Source of the DNA: Actinomycetota bacterium
Lineage (GTDB): Bacteria; Actinomycetota; Acidimicrobiia; Acidimicrobiales; Poriferisodaliceae
Assembly: GCA_002731665.1 (NCBI GenBank)
Contig: PCCJ01000072.1
Span: forward strand, 1 to 13,706
DNA: 13,706 nucleotides
Reading direction: 5' to 3'
Positions 7,597-13,706 of the stretch are shown here, piece by piece. The notes below the pieces were generated by a model. The model made no database searches, was not told where the DNA came from, and saw only the letters and a program-made list of their open reading frames with translations. Position numbers and translations under genes: made by a program. The first letter of the stretch is position 1. Every line of letters begins with the position of its first letter.

Positions 7597-7604
7597 TTCC
7601 AAGC

Positions 7605-8243
7605 ATGACAACCGAAGCGGATGGACCGAAACTATTAAAAATCGATACGACAGATGGAATTAAACTCGAGGCCGAATTTAATTCTGTTAACTCAGCGCAA
7701 GCTTTGGCTGTAATAAGCCATCCTCACCCTCTATATGGCGGCAACTTCCAAAATGGCATTGTCGAAAGTCTTTTTCAGGATCTCCCGAAGGCGGGAATCG
7801 CCACTCTTCGATATAATTTTCGTGGTGTTGGCAAGTCCGAGGGTTCCTTCGGCGAGGGCGTCGACGAACAACTAGACACGGCTGCGGCTTTTGGATATGC
7901 CCAGGGAACTGAACTAGCATGTCCGCTCATTTCAGTTGGCTATTCCTTCGGAGCTGATGTGAGTTTCGCTGTAGACCATTCGCTCTTAAAGGCATGGGTT
8001 GGAATTGCCCCACCACTTAGTCTCATCGACCCGAAGCAGATGAAGGCGGGTTCCGATGATCGGTCAGCATTCTTAATTGTGCCGGAACAAGACCAGTACC
8101 GCCCGCCATCAGAGGTAGAAATCGTGACTTCAGATTGGCGTTCCGCACAAATGCAAGTCGTTCCAGGAGCGAATCATTTCCTTGCAAACTCTTCTTCTCT
8201 AGTGGTTGAACTCGTCAGAAATTGTATCTTAAGCGTCTGCTAA
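7605..8243 (+). CDS. Alpha/beta hydrolase (COG2945-like)
   Basis: The only plus-strand gene. The 212-residue cytoplasmic protein has the layout of the small alpha/beta hydrolases of the COG2945 group: SHPHPLYGG (38-46) after the first core strand, LRYNFRGVGKSEG (68-80), the nucleophile elbow GYSFGA with S114 (112-117), a probable acid D163 in PEQDQY, and the catalytic H191 in GANHF (188-192). All triad residues are present. The substrate is unknown; most relatives are uncharacterised esterase-like enzymes. There is no signal peptide. The ATG has no good Shine-Dalgarno and lies 24 nt from the divergent GTG of the GroES-like gene. It converges on the acyl-CoA synthetase gene. Confidence 0.88.
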   Translation: MTTEADGPKLLKIDTTDGIKLEAEFNSVNSAQALAVISHPHPLYGGNFQNGIVESLFQDLPKAGIATLRYNFRGVGKSEGSFGEGVDEQLDTAAAFGYAQGTELACPLISVGYSFGADVSFAVDHSLLKAWVGIAPPLSLIDPKQMKAGSDDRSAFLIVPEQDQYRPPSEVEIVTSDWRSAQMQVVPGANHFLANSSSLVVELVRNCILSVC

Positions 8244-8269
8244 ACTGCGAGAGCAAAGCCATTCGAGCC

Positions 8270-8305
8270 GGTAGGTGAACCCTCCACAAGAGGTCCAACC
8301 TAGCC
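8270..8305. terminator. Possible hairpin in the convergent gap
   Basis: The 82-nt gap between the two convergent stops contains an imperfect inverted repeat: GG-TAGGT (8270-8276) with ACCTA-G-CC (8298-8305), plus an inner stem CCTC (8281-8284) with GAGG (8290-8293) around CACAA. A four-by-four internal loop and a bulge weaken it, and no U-tract follows on either strand. It could be a weak bidirectional terminator or chance. Confidence 0.25.
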
Positions 8306-8325
8306 ATTACTTTCGCCCCGGCCCC

Positions 8326-9882
8326 CTACACTATTTTTGAGCCTGATTTTCCCCAGTACTCATCACGTAAGAGTCGCTTATACAATTTTCCAGTTGGTAG
8401 CCGAGGAAGTTCCTCTCGAAAATCAACTGATCTGGGTACCTTAAATTTTGCAAGTTGGTTCGACGCATAACTAAGTAGCTCTTTCTCAAGCGCCTCGTTA
8501 ATTTCAACGCCTACCGCGAGCTGGATTACGGCCTTCACTTCTTCGCCAAGATCAATATTAGGAACCCCAAAAACAGCGACGTCCGCAACCTTTGGGTGCA
8601 TTATGAGGCAATCTTCGATCTCTTGTGGGTATATGTTCACGCCACCGGATATAACCATGAACGATTTTCGGTCTGTTAGATATAAGAAACCATCTTCGTC
8701 TAATTTTCCGATATCGCCGAGTGTGGTCCAAAGCTCATGATCTGGGTGCTGAGACCCAACTGTCTTCTCCGGAGCATTGTGATATTCAAACGTTTGTGAA
8801 GTATTTTCAAAGTAAATAGTCCCCTCTTCACCGTTCACAACTTCAACGCCCTCCTCATCACAGATATGGATTACGCCAATTAAAGGTTTACCCACAGTGC
8901 CAGGGTGTGAGATCCATTCTTGTGGCCCGACGTAGCAGAATCCATTCATCTCGGTACCTGCATAATATTCGTGGATAATTGGACCCCACCAGTTGAACAT
9001 CTCATGTTTAACTGCCGTAGGGCACGGCGCAGCTGCATGAATTGCTACCTGATGAGAGGATAAATCATGTCGTGTGCGCTCCTCCGGGGGAAGCTTTAGC
9101 ATCCTGCTAAACATTGTCGGAACCCACTGCGAATGGGTTACTTTATACTTCTCTATACATACAAGGGCCTCTACTGGATCAAATTTTTCCATCACAACTA
9201 CGGTTCCACCCATTGCTTGAGTTCCTGTGGTGAAACCAAGAGGCGCAGAATGATAGAGCGGAGCTGGAGAAAGATAAGTGTGTTCCGCTCCTATCCCGAA
9301 TATGCCACCCACGACAGAAGCTCCCACAATATCTGGGGTAGAAATATCGCTACCATCCAATGGTGGCTTAATCCCCTTTGGCCTGCCAGTAGTCCCTGAG
9401 CTATACAACATTCTGGCCCCACGCGGCTGCTCTGCTAAAGGCTCCGTCGGGAACCCAGCAACAACATCTTGAAAACATTCATAACCTTCGGCAGCTTCAT
9501 CAAACATCAACCGAATAGGGCATTCGGCAATAGAAGTAACCATCTCTGTGGCCACCTGTTTTACTGCAGGACTAACTACTAAAATTTTTGCCTCACAGTC
9601 CTGCACTATGTAGGCAGCTTCATCTGCAGTGAGATACCGGTTAACGGTAGTGAGATAAAGACCGCTCCTCATCGCTGCCCAATAGGTCTCAAAATAGCGA
9701 ATATGATTATCTGCAAATATTGCAATATGGTCACCGGGCCTAAGACCCTGGGCCCACATCATTTGAGCGAACTGAGCTGAACGATTTTCGAGCTCTTGGT
9801 ATGAGAGTTGTTCACCGCTACCTGCCATTACGACGGCCGTTTTGTTAGGTGAATGTAAAGCGTGTTTTCCTGGATATGCCAT
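8326..9882 (-). CDS. AMP-forming acyl-CoA synthetase (FadD-like)
   Basis: A 518-residue ANL-superfamily enzyme that should activate a carboxylic acid through an acyl-adenylate to its CoA thioester. Core motifs are in order: the P-loop LYSSGTTGRPKG (159-170), YYAGTE (306-311), LGDIGKLDEDGFLYLTDR (388-405) with D390 and R405, the hinge-region GGVNIYPQEIE (413-423), and the C-terminal catalytic lysine K499 in RLPTGK. No transmembrane segment or carrier-protein domain is seen. The acid substrate cannot be read from the sequence; fatty acid, bile/steroid acid or aromatic acid ligases of Actinobacteria look similar. It starts 27 nt after hisF with TGAGGT about 11 nt upstream, so it is probably on the his transcript, though it has no known role in histidine synthesis. 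Confidence 0.92.
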   Translation of the reverse strand: MAYPGKHALHSPNKTAVVMAGSGEQLSYQELENRSAQFAQMMWAQGLRPGDHIAIFADNHIRYFETYWAAMRSGLYLTTVNRYLTADEAAYIVQDCEAKILVVSPAVKQVATEMVTSIAECPIRLMFDEAAEGYECFQDVVAGFPTEPLAEQPRGARMLYSSGTTGRPKGIKPPLDGSDISTPDIVGASVVGGIFGIGAEHTYLSPAPLYHSAPLGFTTGTQAMGGTVVVMEKFDPVEALVCIEKYKVTHSQWVPTMFSRMLKLPPEERTRHDLSSHQVAIHAAAPCPTAVKHEMFNWWGPIIHEYYAGTEMNGFCYVGPQEWISHPGTVGKPLIGVIHICDEEGVEVVNGEEGTIYFENTSQTFEYHNAPEKTVGSQHPDHELWTTLGDIGKLDEDGFLYLTDRKSFMVISGGVNIYPQEIEDCLIMHPKVADVAVFGVPNIDLGEEVKAVIQLAVGVEINEALEKELLSYASNQLAKFKVPRSVDFREELPRLPTGKLYKRLLRDEYWGKSGSKIV

Positions 9883-9893
9883 AAAGCGAATTT

Positions 9894-9899
9894 ACCTCA
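9894..9899 (-). promoter_or_regulatory. Ribosome binding site for the acyl-CoA synthetase
   Basis: TGAGGT on the minus strand, 11 nt before the ATG at 9882; slightly distant but the only candidate in the 27-nt gap. Confidence 0.5.
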
Positions 9900-9909
9900 T
9901 TTTAGCCGG

Positions 9910-10686
9910 TCACTCATCTATAGGTGCAGGCGGTCGCACATTCACGCCGGCCTCTATTAGCGCAACCTTCGCATCTCTAATCGTAAAGTCCCCGAAATGA
10001 AAAATCGATGCAGCCAGCACCCCTGACGCTTCACCATCAATCGCTCCTTCAACTAGATGCCGAAGCGATCCCACTCCACCACTGGCGATAACTGGTACCT
10101 CAACCGCCTGAGAGATGGCCCTAGTCAGAGCAATGTCATATCCAGTCTTAGTTCCATCCCCATCCATAGAGGTTAGAAGTATTTCACCAGCACCATAATT
10201 CACGACCTTCTTGGCCCACTCCAAAGCATCAAGGCCGGTGTCTTCTCGTCCACCTTTGATAAAAACGTTCCATGTTTCATCGCCATTAGTCTTAGCATCA
10301 ATCGCCACAACGGTGCATTGGCTTCCAAACTCCTCAGAAATTTGCGTTATAAGATTTGGGGTTTCCACAGCTGCCGAATTAAGCGAAATTTTGTCTGCGC
10401 CTGCACGCAAAAGCTGCCGAGCATCCCCTACAGAGCGAATTCCACCGCCGATCGTAAATGGAATATAAACCTCTTCTGCAGCTCTACGAGCTAGGTCAAT
10501 TATCGTATTTCGATTATCTGAGCTAGCTGTTATGTCAAGAAAAATAATCTCGTCAGCACCTTGCTCGTCGTATCGTCCTGCCAACTCAACTGGGTCGCCA
10601 GCATCTTTAAGACCTACAAAATTAACTCCTTTTACAACCCTGCCCGCGTCAACATCAAGGCAAGGAATGACTCGCACCGTCTTCAT
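9910..10686 (-). CDS. hisF: Imidazole glycerol phosphate synthase cyclase subunit
   Basis: HisF uses ammonia delivered by HisH to cyclise PRFAR to imidazole glycerol phosphate, releasing AICAR. With the ATG at 10686 the protein is 258 residues and its catalytic aspartates fall at D11 ([14 protein letters not shown]) and D130 (VAIDAKTNG), the Thermotoga numbering. The ammonia-gate residues R5, E46 and K99 are present, with E168 at the fourth position. TIGGGIRS (78-85), [15 protein letters not shown] (170-184) and ASGGVGS are the phosphate-binding loops. A frame extended to a TTG at 10692 adds two residues but the ATG forms an ATGA overlap with the hisA stop, as at the other his junctions, so it is preferred. 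No strong Shine-Dalgarno; coupling is likely. Confidence 0.97.
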   Translation of the reverse strand: MKTVRVIPCLDVDAGRVVKGVNFVGLKDAGDPVELAGRYDEQGADEIIFLDITASSDNRNTIIDLARRAAEEVYIPFTIGGGIRSVGDARQLLRAGADKISLNSAAVETPNLITQISEEFGSQCTVVAIDAKTNGDETWNVFIKGGREDTGLDALEWAKKVVNYGAGEILLTSMDGDGTKTGYDIALTRAISQAVEVPVIASGGVGSLRHLVEGAIDGEASGVLAASIFHFGDFTIRDAKVALIEAGVNVRPPAPIDE

Positions 10687-11420
10687 AAGCAACCAGCCGA
10701 TATTAACGCCTCGTTAATTGAAATTTTTCCATCGTGTATAGCCTTACCGACGATCACACCACCAAGTCGGCGCTCCCCGGTAACCAAACTCGCCAATCGT
10801 TCTATGTCGGCTAAAGAACCGACACCCCCGCTGGCGATTACTGTGAGCTCAGTCGCAGCCATTGCTTTGTTAAGCCCCTCTAGATCAGCATCGTCACCCA
10901 TACCATCATTATTTATTTGAGTCACAATCACAGCCTCAACGCCAGTATTCTCAAACCTGGGCAACACCTCAAAAATAGACTTACCGCTTCCAATTTCCCA
11001 ACCACGTATTGCTACTTCCTCACCACGCACATCAAGACCAACAGCAACTCGAAATCCTAACGAAACGAGATCATCTGCTAAATCAGGGGATTCAATAGCA
11101 GCCGTTCCGAGAACGCATCTAGCCACCCCTGTATCGAATAGCGCTTGGGCTGCACTAACCGAACGAATTCCGCCGCCGCTTTGCACCGGCACACGGACAG
11201 CATCGACAATTCTACGAATAACCTCTCTATTCGTCGCAATACCCGATCGAGCAGCATCTAGATCAACGACGTGAATCCACGAAGCACCAGCAGCTTCAAA
11301 AGACAGGGCGACATCAACTGGGTCTGAATCGTAACGAACCTCTCGATCATAATCGCCTTGACGGAGCCGAACACAACGTCCTTCGCGAATGTCGATAGCG
11401 GGATACAAGTCAAAACTCAC
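10683..11420 (-). CDS. hisA: ProFAR isomerase (HisA, PriA-related)
   Basis: It isomerises N'-ProFAR to PRFAR in histidine synthesis. The 245-residue (beta/alpha)8 barrel shows [18 protein letters not shown] (7-24) with D10 as general base, QSGGGIRS (80-87), VGLDVR (127-132) with D130, and NDG (171-173) with D172 at the general-acid position. IVGKA closes the phosphate site. R18, R139 and W141 (IRGWE) align by eye with residues that bind phosphoribosylanthranilate in mycobacterial PriA, so bifunctionality cannot be excluded, although a separate trpF is present. The loop [12 protein letters not shown] departs from the usual TDIxxDGTLxG. The GTG start overlaps the hisH stop (GTGA) and has GGGAG 6 nt upstream. 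Confidence 0.95.
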   Translation of the reverse strand: MSFDLYPAIDIREGRCVRLRQGDYDREVRYDSDPVDVALSFEAAGASWIHVVDLDAARSGIATNREVIRRIVDAVRVPVQSGGGIRSVSAAQALFDTGVARCVLGTAAIESPDLADDLVSLGFRVAVGLDVRGEEVAIRGWEIGSGKSIFEVLPRFENTGVEAVIVTQINNDGMGDDADLEGLNKAMAATELTVIASGGVGSLADIERLASLVTGERRLGGVIVGKAIHDGKISINEALISAGCL

Positions 11421-12058
11421 GACTTACTCCCAGAAAGGAGATCCACAAAATTTCTTGTCACCTTCTGGCCATCTAATCCAGACTTTTCAGGATGGAATTG
11501 AGTTGCCCAAATATTATCAAGTTCTATTAACGCCGTTACCGAGGTGCCGTATTCGCACGTCGCAGCCACTAAAATTTCATCAGTATCTGCTGCGTAACTA
11601 TGTACAAAATACATCCAAGTTTCTTCAGCGATGCCCTTAAGCAGTTTACATTTCGGCTTCTTAACATCAAGCCTGTTCCACTGCATCTGCGGCCGAGTAA
11701 GACCGCTAGGAAGCTTTCGCACCGCTCCCGGCAATATGCCAAGTCCGGGCACATTAGGCGCTTCTTCTGAAGACTCAAACATCATTTGCATTCCAACGCA
11801 GATTCCAAGAAATGGCTGTCTGCGAGAGACCACTTCTCGCACAACTTCATCCAGCCCAGAAAGTTTTAAGTTAGCCATACAGGTTCCAAAGTGCCCAACA
11901 CCAGGGAGCACCACCCCTGATGCGTCTCTCACGAGCGCTTTGTCAGAGGTCAGGCGAGCATCAGCACCCGCCCGTTCCAGCCCTTTTTGCGCTGATCGTA
12001 GATTACCGATTCCATAGTCAAGCACGGCAACCAAAGGCGCCTCGTCAGCTTGAGTCAC
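11417..12058 (-). CDS. hisH: Imidazole glycerol phosphate synthase glutaminase subunit
   Basis: HisH hydrolyses glutamine and channels ammonia into the HisF barrel. The 213-residue class I amidotransferase has DYGIGNLRS (14-22), the oxyanion strand LPGVGHFG (51-58), the nucleophile C87 in GICVGMQ, and H189/E191 in QFHPEKSG. The usual PHMGWN interface motif reads PQMQWN (123-128); the interface tryptophan W127 is kept. The GTG start overlaps the hisB stop by 4 nt and an AAGGGA box lies 5 nt upstream. The partner hisF is two genes downstream. Confidence 0.96.
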   Translation of the reverse strand: MTQADEAPLVAVLDYGIGNLRSAQKGLERAGADARLTSDKALVRDASGVVLPGVGHFGTCMANLKLSGLDEVVREVVSRRQPFLGICVGMQMMFESSEEAPNVPGLGILPGAVRKLPSGLTRPQMQWNRLDVKKPKCKLLKGIAEETWMYFVHSYAADTDEILVAATCEYGTSVTALIELDNIWATQFHPEKSGLDGQKVTRNFVDLLSGSKS

Positions 12059-12645
12059 AAAATTCCCTTAGTCGAAGGAACAACATCATCAACCAATTTT
12101 GCTGCATCATTAAAGGCTCGAGCAACAGCCTTAAAGCTAGCCTCAATTATATGGTGAGTGTTACGACCTCTCAACATGATGATATGAAGCGTCACTCCAG
12201 AAGCCATCACTAATGCCCTCCAAAACTCCTCGCAAAGCTGCGGGTCAAAAGGCGGGTCTCCTAAAATTTTTTCGCCGGGAGGCATCACGTCGTAGAGAAG
12301 AAACGGGCGACCCGACAAATCCAAAATTACTTCAACTGCGGCCTCGTCGAGTGGAACAGATATTGACGAGAATCTCTTTACCCCGGCTTTAGAACCAAGC
12401 GCCTCTTTGAGTGCCTCTCCTAATGCGATTCCTACATCTTCAACCGTGTGATGAGAGTCAATTTCTAAATCACCTTCACATCTGACAGTTAGATCGAATC
12501 GCGCATGTTTCGCTAGCTGAGCAAGCATGTGATCAAAAAACGGTAACCCTGTTTCTACCTCAACTAATCCAGTTCCATCGATATCGAGTGTGAGCGCGAT
12601 ATCAGTTTCTTTAGTCTTGCGTTGCCGGATAGCTTGACGAGTCAT
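12055..12645 (-). CDS. hisB: Imidazoleglycerol-phosphate dehydratase
   Basis: This Mn-dependent enzyme dehydrates imidazole glycerol phosphate to imidazole acetol phosphate. The 196-residue protein is the monofunctional form, with no histidinol-phosphatase domain. Metal and substrate motifs are intact: GLPFFDHML (33-41), DSHHTVEDVGIALG (63-76), GRNTHHIIEASFKA (160-173) and the C-terminal PSTKG. Two pseudo-repeats around the HHxxE motifs are normal for the family. The ATG overlaps the hisC stop as ATGA and is preceded by a strong AGGAGA box. Confidence 0.97.
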   Translation of the reverse strand: MTRQAIRQRKTKETDIALTLDIDGTGLVEVETGLPFFDHMLAQLAKHARFDLTVRCEGDLEIDSHHTVEDVGIALGEALKEALGSKAGVKRFSSISVPLDEAAVEVILDLSGRPFLLYDVMPPGEKILGDPPFDPQLCEEFWRALVMASGVTLHIIMLRGRNTHHIIEASFKAVARAFNDAAKLVDDVVPSTKGIL

Positions 12646-13706
12646 GCGATTATCTCCTGAAGAGCACCTATAAAACGATTATTTTCGTTTGGACTGCCTA
12701 CCGTCACCCGAAGACAACCTTCCAGCAGTGGCCAGCTAGAACAATTTCTCACCAATATAGAGCGGTCGAGTAAGTACTCCCAAATAAGGTTTCCTGGAAA
12801 CAAGGGATTCGTCGAACGAAACAAAACGAAATTCGCTTCAGAAGGCCAAACAACCAAACCTAAGTCTCGAAGTGCTCTCTCAATCCTGTTTCTTTCCGCT
12901 GATATTCTATTGACTCGCTCATCCATTTCTGGCACAAAATCAAGCGCTAACCGCCCTGCCACTTGTTTTATTGAGTCAACATGATACGGCAATACAACTT
13001 TGTCAAATTCCTCGATGATCCAAGATGGGGCTACGCAATATCCCAATCTAGCTCCCGCCATAGACCACGTCTTAGAAAACGTTCGAGTGACTATAAGTGA
13101 TTCTGCTGGTTGGGGTGCCCTCAAAAAATCAAGCGCGGTGAACTTAGCAAACTGGCCATATGCCTCATCGACCACGACAAGCCCGGCAGAACGCTCCAGT
13201 GCGCGTTCGATCAATTCTGGGCTTTCTGGCGTCCCAGTCGGATTATTCGGAGAGCAAAGAAATGTGATCGCTGGCTCATAGGTTTCCATAACCCTGTCCA
13301 ACTCATTAACACTTACTCTGTAATGTTCGTCTCTTAGCCCTTCGACGACGTTCATTTGTGTGCTACGCGCAATCTGGCTATACATAGCGTAAGTAGGCTC
13401 AAACGAAGCCGCCACCCTGCCACTTCCGCCAAATGTCAGACAAATAGTCTGCAAAACTTCATTGGACCCATTTGCAACAAAAATTTCTGATGGGTCTACT
13501 CTGTGCAACTTTGCCAAGCTGGCTCTTAGTTCGCTCGAGGTCCGGTCTGGGTATCTGTTCAGGTGGAGACGCGATAACTCTTCCAACAGTCTTCTCATAA
13601 ACATTTCAGGCGGAGGCTCTGGCGCTTCGTTTGTGTTTAAACGAATCTCAACGTCCACCTGAGGCGAGTGGTAACCGTCCATCGCAACTAAGTCATCTCG
13701 CACCGG
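12642..13706 (-). CDS. hisC: Histidinol-phosphate aminotransferase, 5' end probably cut
   Basis: A fold-type I PLP aminotransferase that converts imidazole acetol phosphate and glutamate to histidinol phosphate. Numbering from a GTG at 13703, the motifs are RLNTNEAP (21-28), NRYPD (49-53), ANGSNE (77-82), CSPNNPTG (150-157) with N154, VVDEAYGQF (177-185) with D179 and Y182, and the PLP lysine K211 in TFSKTWSMAGARLGY (208-222) followed by R219. The frame stays open to the window edge (a Pro codon precedes the GTG), and homologues usually have some ten residues before VRDDL, so the true start is likely outside. The stop overlaps hisB by 4 nt. hisD would be expected upstream by analogy with other actinobacteria. 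Confidence 0.95.
   Translation of the reverse strand, partial: PVRDDLVAMDGYHSPQVDVEIRLNTNEAPEPPPEMFMRRLLEELSRLHLNRYPDRTSSELRASLAKLHRVDPSEIFVANGSNEVLQTICLTFGGSGRVAASFEPTYAMYSQIARSTQMNVVEGLRDEHYRVSVNELDRVMETYEPAITFLCSPNNPTGTPESPELIERALERSAGLVVVDEAYGQFAKFTALDFLRAPQPAESLIVTRTFSKTWSMAGARLGYCVAPSWIIEEFDKVVLPYHVDSIKQVAGRLALDFVPEMDERVNRISAERNRIERALRDLGLVVWPSEANFVLFRSTNPLFPGNLIWEYLLDRSILVRNCSSWPLLEGCLRVTVGSPNENNRFIGALQEIIA
12653..12658 (-). promoter_or_regulatory. Ribosome binding site for hisB
   Basis: AGGAGA inside the end of hisC, 7 nt before the hisB ATG at 12645; one of the strongest Shine-Dalgarno matches in the window. Confidence 0.75.

Noticed and set aside
10687..10692. TTG start adding two residues to HisF
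   Set aside because: The ATG at 10686 gives the ATGA overlap seen at the other his junctions and puts the catalytic residues at D11 and D130.

Overview
The window carries one long block of amino-acid biosynthesis genes, nearly all on the minus strand. Read in the direction of transcription (right to left) the order is hisC-hisB-hisH-hisA-hisF-acyl-CoA synthetase; then one plus-strand alpha/beta hydrolase; then a GroES-like gene, a fused trpE-trpG, a ygfZ-type gene, an ABM-domain gene, trpC-trpF-trpB-trpA and a HIT-like gene that runs off the left edge. No RNA genes, mobile elements, CRISPR arrays or large repeats were seen, and no gene-free stretch exceeds 100 bases.

The organism is most likely an actinobacterium of moderate GC (roughly mid-40s percent by eye), perhaps an Acidimicrobiia-like environmental lineage. 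The reasons are the his-then-trp gene order, which resembles the hisDCBHA-F...trpE...trpC-trpB-trpA series of Mycobacterium and relatives; the GroES-like protein ending in GSTGLYL, a form I associate with Actinobacteria; GTG and TTG starts; and one intergenic gap that looks built for leaderless transcripts. Unlike most actinobacteria it has a dedicated trpF, and its anthranilate synthase is a fused protein resembling the rhizobial TrpE(G) type. This is from memory of the families, not from a search.

Right part (9910-13706): hisC (5' end probably outside the window), hisB, hisH, hisA and hisF are joined by four successive 4-nt ATGA/GTGA overlaps and supply histidine steps from ProFAR isomerisation to histidinol phosphate. 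An AMP-forming acyl-CoA synthetase follows after 27 nt. Middle (7581-8325): a 24-nt divergent gap separates the hydrolase from the GroES-like gene, and the hydrolase converges with the synthetase over an 82-nt gap.

Left part (1-7580): GroES-like, trpEG and ygfZ are almost contiguous (2-nt and 1-nt gaps). A 93-nt gap with a possible promoter precedes the ABM gene, trpC (TTG start), trpF, trpB and trpA. Together these encode every tryptophan step from chorismate except anthranilate phosphoribosyltransferase (trpD), which is not in the window. hisG, hisI, hisE and hisD are also not seen.
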